The notes beneath the pieces are model-generated. The model saw nothing but the letters and a program-made list of their open reading frames with translations. It searched no databases and was not told the origin of the DNA. Positions 22,949 through 30,717 of a DNA stretch of 64,000 nt are shown one piece after another (the first letter of the stretch is position 1; the number at the start of each line of letters is the position of its first letter). Both the position numbers and the translations under genes were made by a program. This DNA is from CAYLHX01 sp964383675. GTDB taxonomy: Bacteria > Patescibacteriota > Gracilibacteria > UBA1369 > LOWO2-01-FULL-3. The stretch covers positions 67,017-131,016 of the forward strand of contig CAYLHX010000001.1 in NCBI GenBank assembly GCA_964383675.1. Reading direction: 5' to 3'.

Positions 22949-24608
22949 TGAAAAACAGATTGGGGAATTTCTAGAGACATCTGTGGCCGGGAAAACATCC
23001 GTGGAGCAGCAGGTTAGTTTTTTGGAAAATTTCACCATCGATAAAATTGATGCCCAAGCTATTAAAATTTTTGCTGAATTTATGCAGCAAAAGATGAGTA
23101 CGACATTGGAGATGCCCGGTGCAATTGATGTTTGTGGCACCGGTGGATCCGGTTTAGAGCGCATTAACACTTCTACAATTGCTGCCTTTATCTTAGCGGA
23201 GCTGGGAGTTAAGGTGGCCAAGCATGGCAATAAGGCGGCCAGCGGTCGCTTTGGTAGTTTCGATCTGCTCGAAGAATTGGCAGTTGAAATTGAGCTTGAC
23301 CCTAAAGTCTTGGAAGCCAAATTTGCGGCTAGTAATTTGGCTTTTATCTATGCCAGGAATTTTCACCCTTCAATGAAGTATTTTGCGGAGGCCAGACAAC
23401 GATTTGCGAAGCCCACTATCTTTAATATATTGGGGCCGTTGCTGAACCCCGCTAAGGTTAGGTCACAAATTATAGGAACAACTTTCCGCGAACAAATGCC
23501 TTTGATCGTGGAGTCCTGCAAACTAATGGGGCGGGAAAAGGTGATGGTGGTTAGAGGTGAAGATGGATTGGATGAGGTTACATTAAGCGGGAAAACCGAG
23601 GTTTATGAACTAAATGAAGGGCGAATTGAGCATTACTTTCTTAATCCGGCTGATTTTGGTGTGCAAAATGCTGCCTTTAGTGAAATTGCCGGTGGAGATA
23701 ATGATTTTAATAGCAATATCGCCTTGGAAATTTTGAAGGGAAATTGTTTATCAAGACACGCAGACTTGGTTTTTGTAAATGTGGCATTGGCATTAAAATT
23801 GTCCGGCAAGGTTGCGGATTTTAAGGAGGGTTATGAAATGGCAAGATCCGTTTGCGGATATAAAAGTTTGGCCAAATATCGAGGTGATATTTTGAGTGAG
23901 ATAGCGGCAAGTAAGCTTTTAGTAAAATCTGATCGCAACTTTTTGGCGGCTATACAAAAACCTGGTATTTCTTTAATTGCTGAGGTTAAGTACGCCTCTC
24001 CAAGTGGTGGTGTTTTGATAAGTCCGGAGATAAAGGCCTCGGAAATTGCCAAAACTTACGAAGAGAACGGTGCCAGTGCTATTTCCGTTCTGACCGATAA
24101 AAAATATTTCCGGGGTGGCTTTGAATTCTTAAAAGAAGTGCGTGATGCTACGGTGACGACTCCACTACTATGCAAGGATTTTATTATTCAAGAACATCAG
24201 ATTTATAAAGCCCGAGAAAATGGCGCCGATGCTATTTTACTGATCGCCGCATTACTTAGTGGAAAAGAAATTGATCGTTTCATGCAAGTTGCTCAAAGCC
24301 TGGGGATGGACGCCCTGGTGGAAGTTCACGATGAGCGAGAACTTAACAAGGTTTTAAAAACTCCGGCGAAAATTATAGGCATCAATAATCGAAATTTGAG
24401 AACTTTCGAAATTGATCCATCGATAACCGTTAAACTGTCCGCCTTGATTCCCGAAGACCGCTTGATTGTAGCAGAAAGCGGTATAAAATCCGCGACGGAC
24501 TTAATTAGTTTGCCAGAACGAATAAACGCCGTTTTGGTTGGCACCTCAATTATGAAAGCACCCGATATGGCTTTGAAAATTAAAGAATTATCCAACAGCT
24601 ATGCTTAA
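22941..24608 (+). CDS. trpDC: TrpD-TrpC fusion: anthranilate phosphoribosyltransferase and indole-3-glycerol phosphate synthase
   Basis: The product has 555 residues from the ATG at 22941 (an upstream TTG at 22923 would extend further into trpG and was not chosen). Residues 1 to about 325 are TrpD, with the PRPP loop VCGTGGSG, GNKAASGRFGSFD and the ARNFHPSMK region. From about 330 the chain is TrpC: SLIAEVKYASPSGG, the catalytic loop LLCKDFI, VEVHDERE, GINNRNLRTF and AESGIKS. The TrpC half is about 225 residues, slightly short. No TrpF (PRA isomerase) module is attached, although TrpC-TrpF fusions are common elsewhere, so the pathway has a gap between the two activities of this protein. Confidence 0.92.
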   Translation: MFNEKQIGEFLETSVAGKTSVEQQVSFLENFTIDKIDAQAIKIFAEFMQQKMSTTLEMPGAIDVCGTGGSGLERINTSTIAAFILAELGVKVAKHGNKAASGRFGSFDLLEELAVEIELDPKVLEAKFAASNLAFIYARNFHPSMKYFAEARQRFAKPTIFNILGPLLNPAKVRSQIIGTTFREQMPLIVESCKLMGREKVMVVRGEDGLDEVTLSGKTEVYELNEGRIEHYFLNPADFGVQNAAFSEIAGGDNDFNSNIALEILKGNCLSRHADLVFVNVALALKLSGKVADFKEGYEMARSVCGYKSLAKYRGDILSEIAASKLLVKSDRNFLAAIQKPGISLIAEVKYASPSGGVLISPEIKASEIAKTYEENGASAISVLTDKKYFRGGFEFLKEVRDATVTTPLLCKDFIIQEHQIYKARENGADAILLIAALLSGKEIDRFMQVAQSLGMDALVEVHDERELNKVLKTPAKIIGINNRNLRTFEIDPSITVKLSALIPEDRLIVAESGIKSATDLISLPERINAVLVGTSIMKAPDMALKIKELSNSYA

Positions 24609-25845
24609 AAAAATTATCATCAATAAGGATGGTCACTTCGGTAGTTTTGGTGGCCGCTACGTACCTGAACTACTAGTACCGGTGATGGATGAACTAAGAG
24701 ATGCCTTTTTCGAAGTGATAAAAGACAAAACTTTTTTGGCGGACTTAAAGTATCTTTATCAAAACTTTTCCGGGCGCATGACCCCGCTTTATTTTTGTGA
24801 AAACCTCACCGAAAAGCTGGGTGGTGCAAAGATCTTTTTGAAAAATGAGGGACTAAACCATACCGGTGCCCACAAAATAAACCATTGTCTGGGGCAAGCT
24901 TTACTGGCTAAAAGGATGGGTAAGAAGCGTTTGATTGCCGAGACCGGAGCCGGACAGCATGGGCTGGCTACCGCTACCGTGGCAGCAAAATTGGGACTCA
25001 AGTGTACTGTGTACATGGGAGCACGTGATGTGGCCAGACAACGGCCAAATGTGTTTTTCATGGAACAGTTGGGCGCAGAGGTTATAGCAGTCCATGAAGG
25101 AGGACAAATTTTGAGAGATGCCATAAACGCAGCCTTAAGAGATTTGATTGCCGACCCTCAAGATACTCATTATTTGCTTGGAACCGTTTGTGGCCCTAAC
25201 CCCTATCCTTCCATGAACACTTTTTTTCAAAAAGTTGTGGGTGAAGAGGTTCGTAAGCAAATTAAGCAGTACGGCATAGCAAAACCCGATTATCTGGTGG
25301 CCTGTACCGGTGGTGGCAGTAACGCGATGGGAATCTTTTACGATTTTTTGGATGACCCGGATGTAAAAATGATCGGCGTGGAGGCTGGTGGAAAAGGTAT
25401 TAAAGAGGTGAATGGAAAGGCACAGCACGCGGCGCGTTTTCAGGGTGGTCGAGTTGGAGTGGTGGAAGGTTTTAAATCCTATTTTCTACAGGATAGTGAC
25501 GGTCAGATTCAGGAAACACACAGTATCTCCGCAGGACTTGATTATTCGGGTATCGGCCCTCAATTGGCTTATTTAAAAGAGATTGGCAGAGTTAACTTTG
25601 CATATGCTTTGGATAACGAGGTGATAGAGGCCTACAAAATGCTGGCACAAAGTGAGGGTATTTTTGCGGCCATGGAGTCGTCGCACGCGGTGGCCGAGGT
25701 CATAAAGTTAGCACCAAAGTTGAGCAAAAAGCAGTCTATAGTTTTCAATTGTTCGGGGCGAGGTGATAAAGATTTGTTTATTGTCACCAAAAGATTGAAG
25801 GATAAAAAATTTCAGGAATTCTTAAAAACTCAAATAAATGAATAA
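24601..25845 (+). CDS. trpB: Tryptophan synthase beta chain
   Basis: This PLP enzyme joins indole and serine to give tryptophan. The PLP lysine is Lys92 in HTGAHKINH, with the glutamate region ETGAGQHG, the phosphate-binding loop GGGSNAMG and a C-terminal Ser in NCSGRGDKD. The N-terminus GHFGSFGGRYVPELL marks the TrpB1 type that pairs with TrpA. The length of 414 is slightly above the usual 395-400. It overlaps both neighbours by 8 bp, so subunit synthesis is coupled with trpA. Confidence 0.95.
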   Translation: MLKKIIINKDGHFGSFGGRYVPELLVPVMDELRDAFFEVIKDKTFLADLKYLYQNFSGRMTPLYFCENLTEKLGGAKIFLKNEGLNHTGAHKINHCLGQALLAKRMGKKRLIAETGAGQHGLATATVAAKLGLKCTVYMGARDVARQRPNVFFMEQLGAEVIAVHEGGQILRDAINAALRDLIADPQDTHYLLGTVCGPNPYPSMNTFFQKVVGEEVRKQIKQYGIAKPDYLVACTGGGSNAMGIFYDFLDDPDVKMIGVEAGGKGIKEVNGKAQHAARFQGGRVGVVEGFKSYFLQDSDGQIQETHSISAGLDYSGIGPQLAYLKEIGRVNFAYALDNEVIEAYKMLAQSEGIFAAMESSHAVAEVIKLAPKLSKKQSIVFNCSGRGDKDLFIVTKRLKDKKFQEFLKTQINE

Positions 25846-26590
25846 GTTAATGACTCACATTGTGGCCGGTTATCCTTCGCTTAATGAGTCCTTTAAAATC
25901 GCGCTCACCATGGCGCAAAACGGAGCAGCATATATAGAAATTCAGATTCCTTTTTCAGATCCAGTGGCTGACGGTCCGACCATTATGGCGGCAAACCAAG
26001 CGGCTTTGGAAAGAGGATTAAAAGTTCAGGATTGTTTTGATTTAATGGAAAAATTGGCGGAAACATTTAAGGTGCGGAAGTTGAAAACAAAGCTCCTTTT
26101 TATGAGTTATTACAATATTCTACATAGTTACGGGGTGGAAAAGTTTTGCCATGAGGTGGCTGGGCTGGGCTGTTATGGTTTGATCGTTCCGGATATTCCG
26201 TTCGATGAAGAAGCTTATGAGGGATATTTGAAGGCCTGTGGTCAAAGTGGTGTACAGGCTGTCCAAATTGTTTCCCCTCTAACTTCAGTGGGGAGGCTAA
26301 AAGACTTAAATCGGATAGCCGGTGATTTTGTCTACTGTGTTTCGCGTTTTGGAACTACCGGCACGGGCATGAAACTAAGTCCGAACTTACAAAACTATTT
26401 ACAGCGAGTTCGCAAATATTTAAAGCGTCCCCTAGCTGTGGGTTTTGGCATTTCCAGTCCCAATCAGGTAAAAGCGGTTTTTAAAGAGGCGGAGATTGCC
26501 GTGGTTGGTTCACGTTTTATTGAGCTATATGAACAAAAAGGTCTGAGAGGAGTTCAGGATTTCTTGGAACGGTGTGATTTGGCCTTTTGA
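25838..26590 (+). CDS. trpA: Tryptophan synthase alpha chain
   Basis: TrpA cleaves indole-3-glycerol phosphate and passes indole to TrpB. The catalytic acids are Glu34 (YIEIQIPFS) and Asp45 (DPVADGP), both present. The flexible loop is FGTTGTG, and the phosphate-binding segment GFGISSPNQVK is intact. The 250-residue length is near the family norm. The gene ends with TGA and its last 37 bp overlap the end of the convergent alkD-like gene, so the trp operon ends here without a visible hairpin terminator. Confidence 0.94.
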   Translation: MNKLMTHIVAGYPSLNESFKIALTMAQNGAAYIEIQIPFSDPVADGPTIMAANQAALERGLKVQDCFDLMEKLAETFKVRKLKTKLLFMSYYNILHSYGVEKFCHEVAGLGCYGLIVPDIPFDEEAYEGYLKACGQSGVQAVQIVSPLTSVGRLKDLNRIAGDFVYCVSRFGTTGTGMKLSPNLQNYLQRVRKYLKRPLAVGFGISSPNQVKAVFKEAEIAVVGSRFIELYEQKGLRGVQDFLERCDLAF

Positions 26591-27234
26591 ATATATTCAA
26601 TCGCGTCAGGAGTTTTACAACTGGTGTCTCCGTGGTCCACTTCCACTTTTCCGATACGTTTTGCCACCTCTAAAACCTCTTTTTCCATTTCCGGTTTAAA
26701 TACTCCAACGGCTATAATCGTCCAATTCATAGCGTTTCTGGCCCTATTCGGCGAACTATGAATTTCTTTTTCAATCTTTTTCAGAATTTCCAAAACTTCT
26801 TTTTCACTGATTTGATCGGGGTTATTTTTCAGAATAGTACTGCAGATGTCATAACCGCAGTGTTTTACATATTCTTTGCTTGATTTCATCCATGCAAACA
26901 TAACTTTTTTGGCAAAAGCGGTCTTGGCCAAAAGTCCTCCCATATAATTACCAAGTCCGTGATAGGTGATTTCTCCAATCCATTTTTCGGCAGTTCTTTC
27001 ATCCATCTGTTGTGGATCGGCAATCATCAGTGCCAGGGTTTGCGCCTCCATATTGCCGCTTTCCCATAACTCCAGCGCAAGTGGGTGATCGATTTTGATC
27101 TGCTTTTTCAGTTTATTGAGATTGGCAAAGCTTACACCGTAAACATTGGTTCCCGCTCCGTGCTTTTGGTATATCTTCCGGCATTGTTCACCGCCTAATG
27201 ATTTTAGCTCCTTTAAGAGTTGGTTGGCGTTCAT
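26554..27234 (-). CDS. AlkD-like DNA alkylation repair protein (HEAT-like repeats)
   Basis: The protein is all helical, with HEAT-like repeats of the AlkC/AlkD superfamily, whose characterised members remove bulky N3/N7-alkyl purines without base flipping. The 226 residues contain the segments LAKTAFAKKVMFAWMKSSKEYVKHCGYD, RNAMNWTIIAVGVF and VDHGDTSCKTPDAIEYI, the last typical of a widespread subgroup annotated as DNA alkylation repair protein. The equivalents of the AlkD catalytic Trp and Asp cannot be assigned with certainty. It is convergent with trpA, overlapping by 37 bp, and divergent from the GT-C-like gene, whose promoter lies partly in its first codons. Confidence 0.75.
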   Translation of the reverse strand: MNANQLLKELKSLGGEQCRKIYQKHGAGTNVYGVSFANLNKLKKQIKIDHPLALELWESGNMEAQTLALMIADPQQMDERTAEKWIGEITYHGLGNYMGGLLAKTAFAKKVMFAWMKSSKEYVKHCGYDICSTILKNNPDQISEKEVLEILKKIEKEIHSSPNRARNAMNWTIIAVGVFKPEMEKEVLEVAKRIGKVEVDHGDTSCKTPDAIEYIQKAKSHRSKKS

Positions 27235-27248
27235 ATTGAAAGTATAAT
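27220..27248 (+). promoter_or_regulatory. Promoter for the GT-C-like gene
   Basis: TTGGTT at 27220-27225, a 17-bp spacer, TATAAT at 27243-27248. The ATG lies at 27270, giving a leader of about 15 nt. The -35 lies within the first codons of the divergent alkD-like gene. Confidence 0.6.
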
Positions 27249-27269
27249 AAGTTCAACATAATCTTTGCA

Positions 27270-28415
27270 ATGGCACTTAAAAAAGGTTTTTGGCTTGTCC
27301 TCATCTGCTACTTTTTTTATTTTGCAATATTTTGGCTGATCAATGATCGTAACATTTTGGCTTTTGTTTCCATAGGCGAAGAATACATTGATAGAGAGGT
27401 AATAGAAATCGAGGTCGGAGACGCATTGTCATTGGGAGGATACGATGGACAGTTTTATTATCAGTTGGCTTTGAATCCTTTGAGGACTGAAACTGTTTGG
27501 GAGGGACTTAGAATAGACAATACCGTTTATCGGCAACAAAGAATTGTTTACCCGTTCTTGGGATTTATGTTGAGTTTTGGCATTCAAGATTTGGTGCCTT
27601 ATACTTTGGTATTTATTAATTTTTTGGCTGTTCTATGCCTTTACATCTTTGGTCGCAAGCTGTTTGAGGAGTTAAAGTTTAAGCCGGATTATGCACTTTT
27701 TTTAGCTTTTTATCCCGGTGTAATTATTTCGTTTTCGCGAAGTCTGGTGGAACCTTTTGCATTACTGTTTTTGATTTTGAGTTTGCTTTTGCTGGTGCGT
27801 AAAAGGTTTTATTGGTCAACTCTAATGTTGTTTTTGGCGATCTTGACCAAAGAAACCTTTCTTTTGGTGGCAGTGGCAGCTGGCATGGTCTGGCTTTTTG
27901 ATTTTTTCGGTAAGAGGAGTGACTTGAAGATAAAATTTTATTATTTTTTTGTACCACTGCTGCTTTGGCTGGGCTGGCAGTATTGGCTTTGGACTATTTG
28001 GGGAACCTTGCCGGCACTCTCCGGCGGAGGAAATCTAGGACTACCTTTTCAAGGGATTTATGAAAGCTTAAACGATTGGTTTAAGTTTGATGGCTACGGT
28101 GATCCAATATATTTGGCTGTTTTTTTGTGGATCTTACTGTTTGTATTTTATGTTTTAAAATATTTAAGGAGATGCAAAAATTTGCAGTTTTTTAGACTGG
28201 GATTTTTGATTTATTTGATTTTCTCAATCTTCTTCACAAGTTTCATCTGGAACAACTATCCCTCTTTTTTAAGGGTTTTATCCGAACTTTTCCTTTTCGG
28301 TCTTATATTGATCAGCCAGCAAAAAAGGGAACCAGTAGTACTTTATTTGTTGCCGCTCGTAGCCGTGGCTGTAGCAGCAACTGAAATTTTTATACAGTGG
28401 AATATTGTTAACTAA
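27270..28415 (+). CDS. GT-C-like polytopic membrane protein, probable mannosyltransferase-type
   Basis: The protein has 381 residues and about nine to ten membrane helices. The first extracytoplasmic loop holds GGYDGQFYYQLALNP followed by RQQRIVYPFLG, a pattern shared with GT-C glycosyltransferases that use polyprenyl-phosphate sugars on the outer membrane face. The central region (SRSLVEPFALLFLILSLLLL, LAILTKETFLLV) resembles the acidic/KET segment of PIG-M/GtrII-like families. The likely role is adding a sugar to a surface glycan or glycoprotein, but substrate and exact family cannot be named. It stands alone, facing the GNAT gene, with 4 bp between the stops. Confidence 0.65.
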   Translation: MALKKGFWLVLICYFFYFAIFWLINDRNILAFVSIGEEYIDREVIEIEVGDALSLGGYDGQFYYQLALNPLRTETVWEGLRIDNTVYRQQRIVYPFLGFMLSFGIQDLVPYTLVFINFLAVLCLYIFGRKLFEELKFKPDYALFLAFYPGVIISFSRSLVEPFALLFLILSLLLLVRKRFYWSTLMLFLAILTKETFLLVAVAAGMVWLFDFFGKRSDLKIKFYYFFVPLLLWLGWQYWLWTIWGTLPALSGGGNLGLPFQGIYESLNDWFKFDGYGDPIYLAVFLWILLFVFYVLKYLRRCKNLQFFRLGFLIYLIFSIFFTSFIWNNYPSFLRVLSELFLFGLILISQQKREPVVLYLLPLVAVAVAATEIFIQWNIVN

Positions 28416-28419
28416 AGTG

Positions 28420-28929
28420 TTAGCCAGTTAACTCTATCCAGTACCTTAGCTTGGGTTCTCCTTCGCCATGTACGGTGTCTTGAAATTTACCATTGTGTCT
28501 CTCAATGATTTTTTTTGAAGCAATGTTAGATTTATCGCACGTGATCAGAACCTTCTCTAGTCCCAGCTGTTTTGCTTTGACAAGGGCAAGTTCAAGTATT
28601 TTTGTTCCGTATCCTTTACTTCTAGCGGAAGGACGAATGTAATAGCCTATATTTCCTCCGATTTTTGCCAGATAGTCGTTGAGTCTGTGGCGAATATTCG
28701 TATGCCCCACAAATTGTCCGCCATCAATTAGCCAGTAGGTGGTTGCGGTCACCCAGTCTTTAGGCAGGCTTTCGCCCTTTTCATTATCGCCAGTTAATTT
28801 GATGTATTCATCTAGATTGTCTGGTTCTTTTTCCCAGTTCCAAAAGCCCTTACGCCCCTCAGCTCTAAACTCAGCCAGTGCTTCATGCCAGCTTTTTTCG
28901 TACTTTTTAGTTGGTTTTACTAATTCCAT
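28420..28929 (-). CDS. GNAT-family N-acetyltransferase
   Basis: This is an acetyl-CoA-dependent acetyltransferase of unknown substrate (169 residues). The acetyl-CoA loop is RPSARSKGYGTKILELAL (motif A), preceded by the beta strand GGNIGYYI and followed by VLITCDKSNIASKKIIERHNGKF, where the Asn and the alpha-helix fit motif B. The segment LIDGGQFVGHTNIRHRLN is the beta strand pair before motif A. It lies just upstream of the tRNA-Ser gene in transcription order, without a clear operon partner. Confidence 0.88.
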   Translation of the reverse strand: MELVKPTKKYEKSWHEALAEFRAEGRKGFWNWEKEPDNLDEYIKLTGDNEKGESLPKDWVTATTYWLIDGGQFVGHTNIRHRLNDYLAKIGGNIGYYIRPSARSKGYGTKILELALVKAKQLGLEKVLITCDKSNIASKKIIERHNGKFQDTVHGEGEPKLRYWIELTG

Positions 28930-28988
28930 AGAAAAAAGTTGCGATTGTGTGGAATGCTAATTCTTTTGAACTGGCGTGTCTGAAATTA

Positions 28989-29084
<96 letters not shown>

Positions 29085-29100
29085 GCATTACCATTACTCA

Positions 29101-29159
29101 GCCGGATGCTGGGAGAATCTAATATAAGTATTTTGATTAGTATTCTCCCAGCATCCGGC
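29101..29159. repeat. Long perfect inverted repeat (hairpin)
   Basis: GCCGGATGCTGGGAGAAT at 29101-29118 and its exact reverse complement at 29142-29159; the stem can be extended by CTAAT/ATTAG across a one-base bulge. It lies between the lipoprotein stop at 29198 and the tRNA-Ser start at 29084. No T-run follows on either strand, so it is not a standard terminator. Confidence 0.85.
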
Positions 29160-29197
29160 CGAAGCGTAGTTAAATATAGCAAGTAATTCGAAAAAGT

Positions 29198-29581
29198 CTA
29201 GAGATCTTGTTCCATCTTCTGGAATGGCCCCATTCCCTCAATCATTACCTCCTGTTTCTCACTGTCTGCCGCGCTAACAAATTCGATGGTTATCTCGTTG
29301 TCCACTACGTTTTCATCACCTTTTTGTTCTGTTACCTCTAGAGTAAGGACTCCTTCACCTATCTCTGCAAACTCGTAAACACCAGTTTGGATGGCAGGTC
29401 TCTTTTCATAGGTAAACTTATCCTTGGAAAAGGTCCATTTTACCTCGTTTTCAGTCCCGGCTTGGTAGACCCAGCCACCTTTGATGATGTCTACCTGAGC
29501 ACGTTTCTCTTCGTCGCTATAACCTCCGGTGCAAGCGCTGAAAACTGCTAAACTAAGTAATATTGCTGCTAATTTTTTCAT
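29198..29581 (-). CDS. Small lipoprotein
   Basis: The product has 127 residues, with a type II signal peptide whose lipobox is FSAC (Cys near residue 17). The mature part looks like a small beta-barrel or lipocalin-like fold: short strands (GGWVYQAG, EVKWTFSKDKFTYEK, GVYEFAEIGEGVLTLEV, ITIEFVSA), as in META/lipocalin-like stress lipoproteins. I do not assign a family. It is divergent from a second lipoprotein gene 106 bp away, and the space between them has no further ORF. Confidence 0.75.
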   Translation of the reverse strand: MKKLAAILLSLAVFSACTGGYSDEEKRAQVDIIKGGWVYQAGTENEVKWTFSKDKFTYEKRPAIQTGVYEFAEIGEGVLTLEVTEQKGDENVVDNEITIEFVSAADSEKQEVMIEGMGPFQKMEQDL

Positions 29582-29656
29582 AATTCATGGGTTAATTTGT
29601 AGGTAGATATTAATGAAAATTGTTTCAAATGTGTAGGGATTTTTTGGCCCTTATTG

Positions 29657-29677
29657 TATAATTCGCTTGTCTATAAT
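29657..29677 (+). promoter_or_regulatory. Twin -10 elements before the 29688 lipoprotein gene
   Basis: Two perfect TATAAT boxes at 29657-29662 and 29672-29677. Neither has a good -35 at 16-18 bp. The second is only 10 bp before the ATG, which would give a nearly leaderless transcript; the first gives a normal leader. Confidence 0.4.
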
Positions 29678-29687
29678 TTAGTACGCA

Positions 29688-30715
29688 ATGAAAAAGCTTT
29701 TGTTACTGTTAAGTTTAGCACTGCTGCTTAGCGCCTGTACAAATAATATGCCGGATGACTCCTATAATAATGACGGAAATCCTGTAATTGGTGAGGCGGA
29801 GATAAATATGCGCTTAGATCGGGCCCTTTTATTCGACTATAATGGCTTGGAAATAGATCCTTCTTTGGAGTTTGAAGTTTATTTGGAAAGACCGGATTTA
29901 AATCTGGTACAACCGGACAACCTGGAAAGTGGCTTTTATACTTCCGACTTGCCGGAATCGTTGCAGCCAAAGCTGATGTATGTAAGTGAAGTTTCCGATA
30001 CAGAGCCTGAGTCCGGCAGTATGTGTGACCGCCCGACTTTTCCTNNNNNNNNNNNNNNNNNNNNNNNNNNNNNNNNNNNNNNNNNNNNNNNNNNNNNNNN
30101 NNNNNNNNNNNNNNNNNNNNNNNNNNNNNNNNNNNNNNNNNNNNAGTTTCCGATACAGAGCCTGAGTCCGGCAGTATGTGTGACCGCCCGACTTTTCCTC
30201 ATCGCTGTCGCATGGACCTGGATGCCAACTCACAACTAAAGGATGAATACACCTTCCTGGTAAAAATTACTTTTGAAGACAATACCTACGCAGCGGAAGA
30301 GATTACCGTTCCGGTTCCGGAAATGTTGCCGCCGATTGAACTGGTTGAGCCAAGCTCTATTCCTTCGGAGGGCGAAGAGCTTGAGGTAAAATTTGTAGAT
30401 ATTGGTGCCGATGAGTATGAGTTAGAGGTGAATCTTTGCTACCCTTACCAAAATGATGGCATAAATCCTTGCTTGAATGGCACTATGTTCAATTTGTCCA
30501 GAACGGAAGATGGTGGACTGAAGTTCACTTACGATAATGAATATGAAGAGCGGGAGTTAAATTTAGAAGAGGGCTTTATTACGATTAAGTCTAATTTCCC
30601 TCTATATTATGAGGAGAGCGTGGAGTATTACTTAAAGGCGATTGATCTGGGAGAAGCTTTAAATGGAACACCAACTTATTTTGAAACCGCGGCTTACCAA
30701 GTTTTTAAGCCTTGA
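29688..30715 (+). CDS. Lipoprotein split by an artificial N gap
   Basis: The signal peptide with lipobox LLSAC (MKKLLLLLSLALLLSAC) shows a membrane-anchored lipoprotein. The frame runs into 100 N at 30045. The 55 bp before the gap (29990-30044) are repeated exactly after it (30145-30199), and if the copies are merged the frame continues without break as TFP-HRCRMDLD, giving 290 residues that end with TGA at 30713-30715. The C-terminal part has beta-rich, acidic segments (ITVPVPEMLPPIELVEP, VKFVDIGADEYELEVNLCYPY) suggesting an FN3/Ig-like domain. Cysteines near the joint (SMCDRP, HRCRMD) may pair. The function is unknown. It converges with pyrD, 2 bp between stops. Confidence 0.8.
30045..30144. 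other. 100-N scaffold gap, probably false
   Basis: Exactly 100 N, flanked by two identical 55-bp copies (29990-30044 and 30145-30199). This is the signature of two contigs sharing a terminal k-mer that were scaffolded with a default gap instead of being joined. True missing sequence is probably zero and the window is then about 155 bp too long. Confidence 0.9.
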
Positions 30716-30717
30716 AA

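Noticed and set aside
29898..30233. Frames that read through the N gap on either strand
   Set aside because: These frames depend on unknown bases and on the duplicated 55 bp. The only supported gene is the merged lipoprotein.
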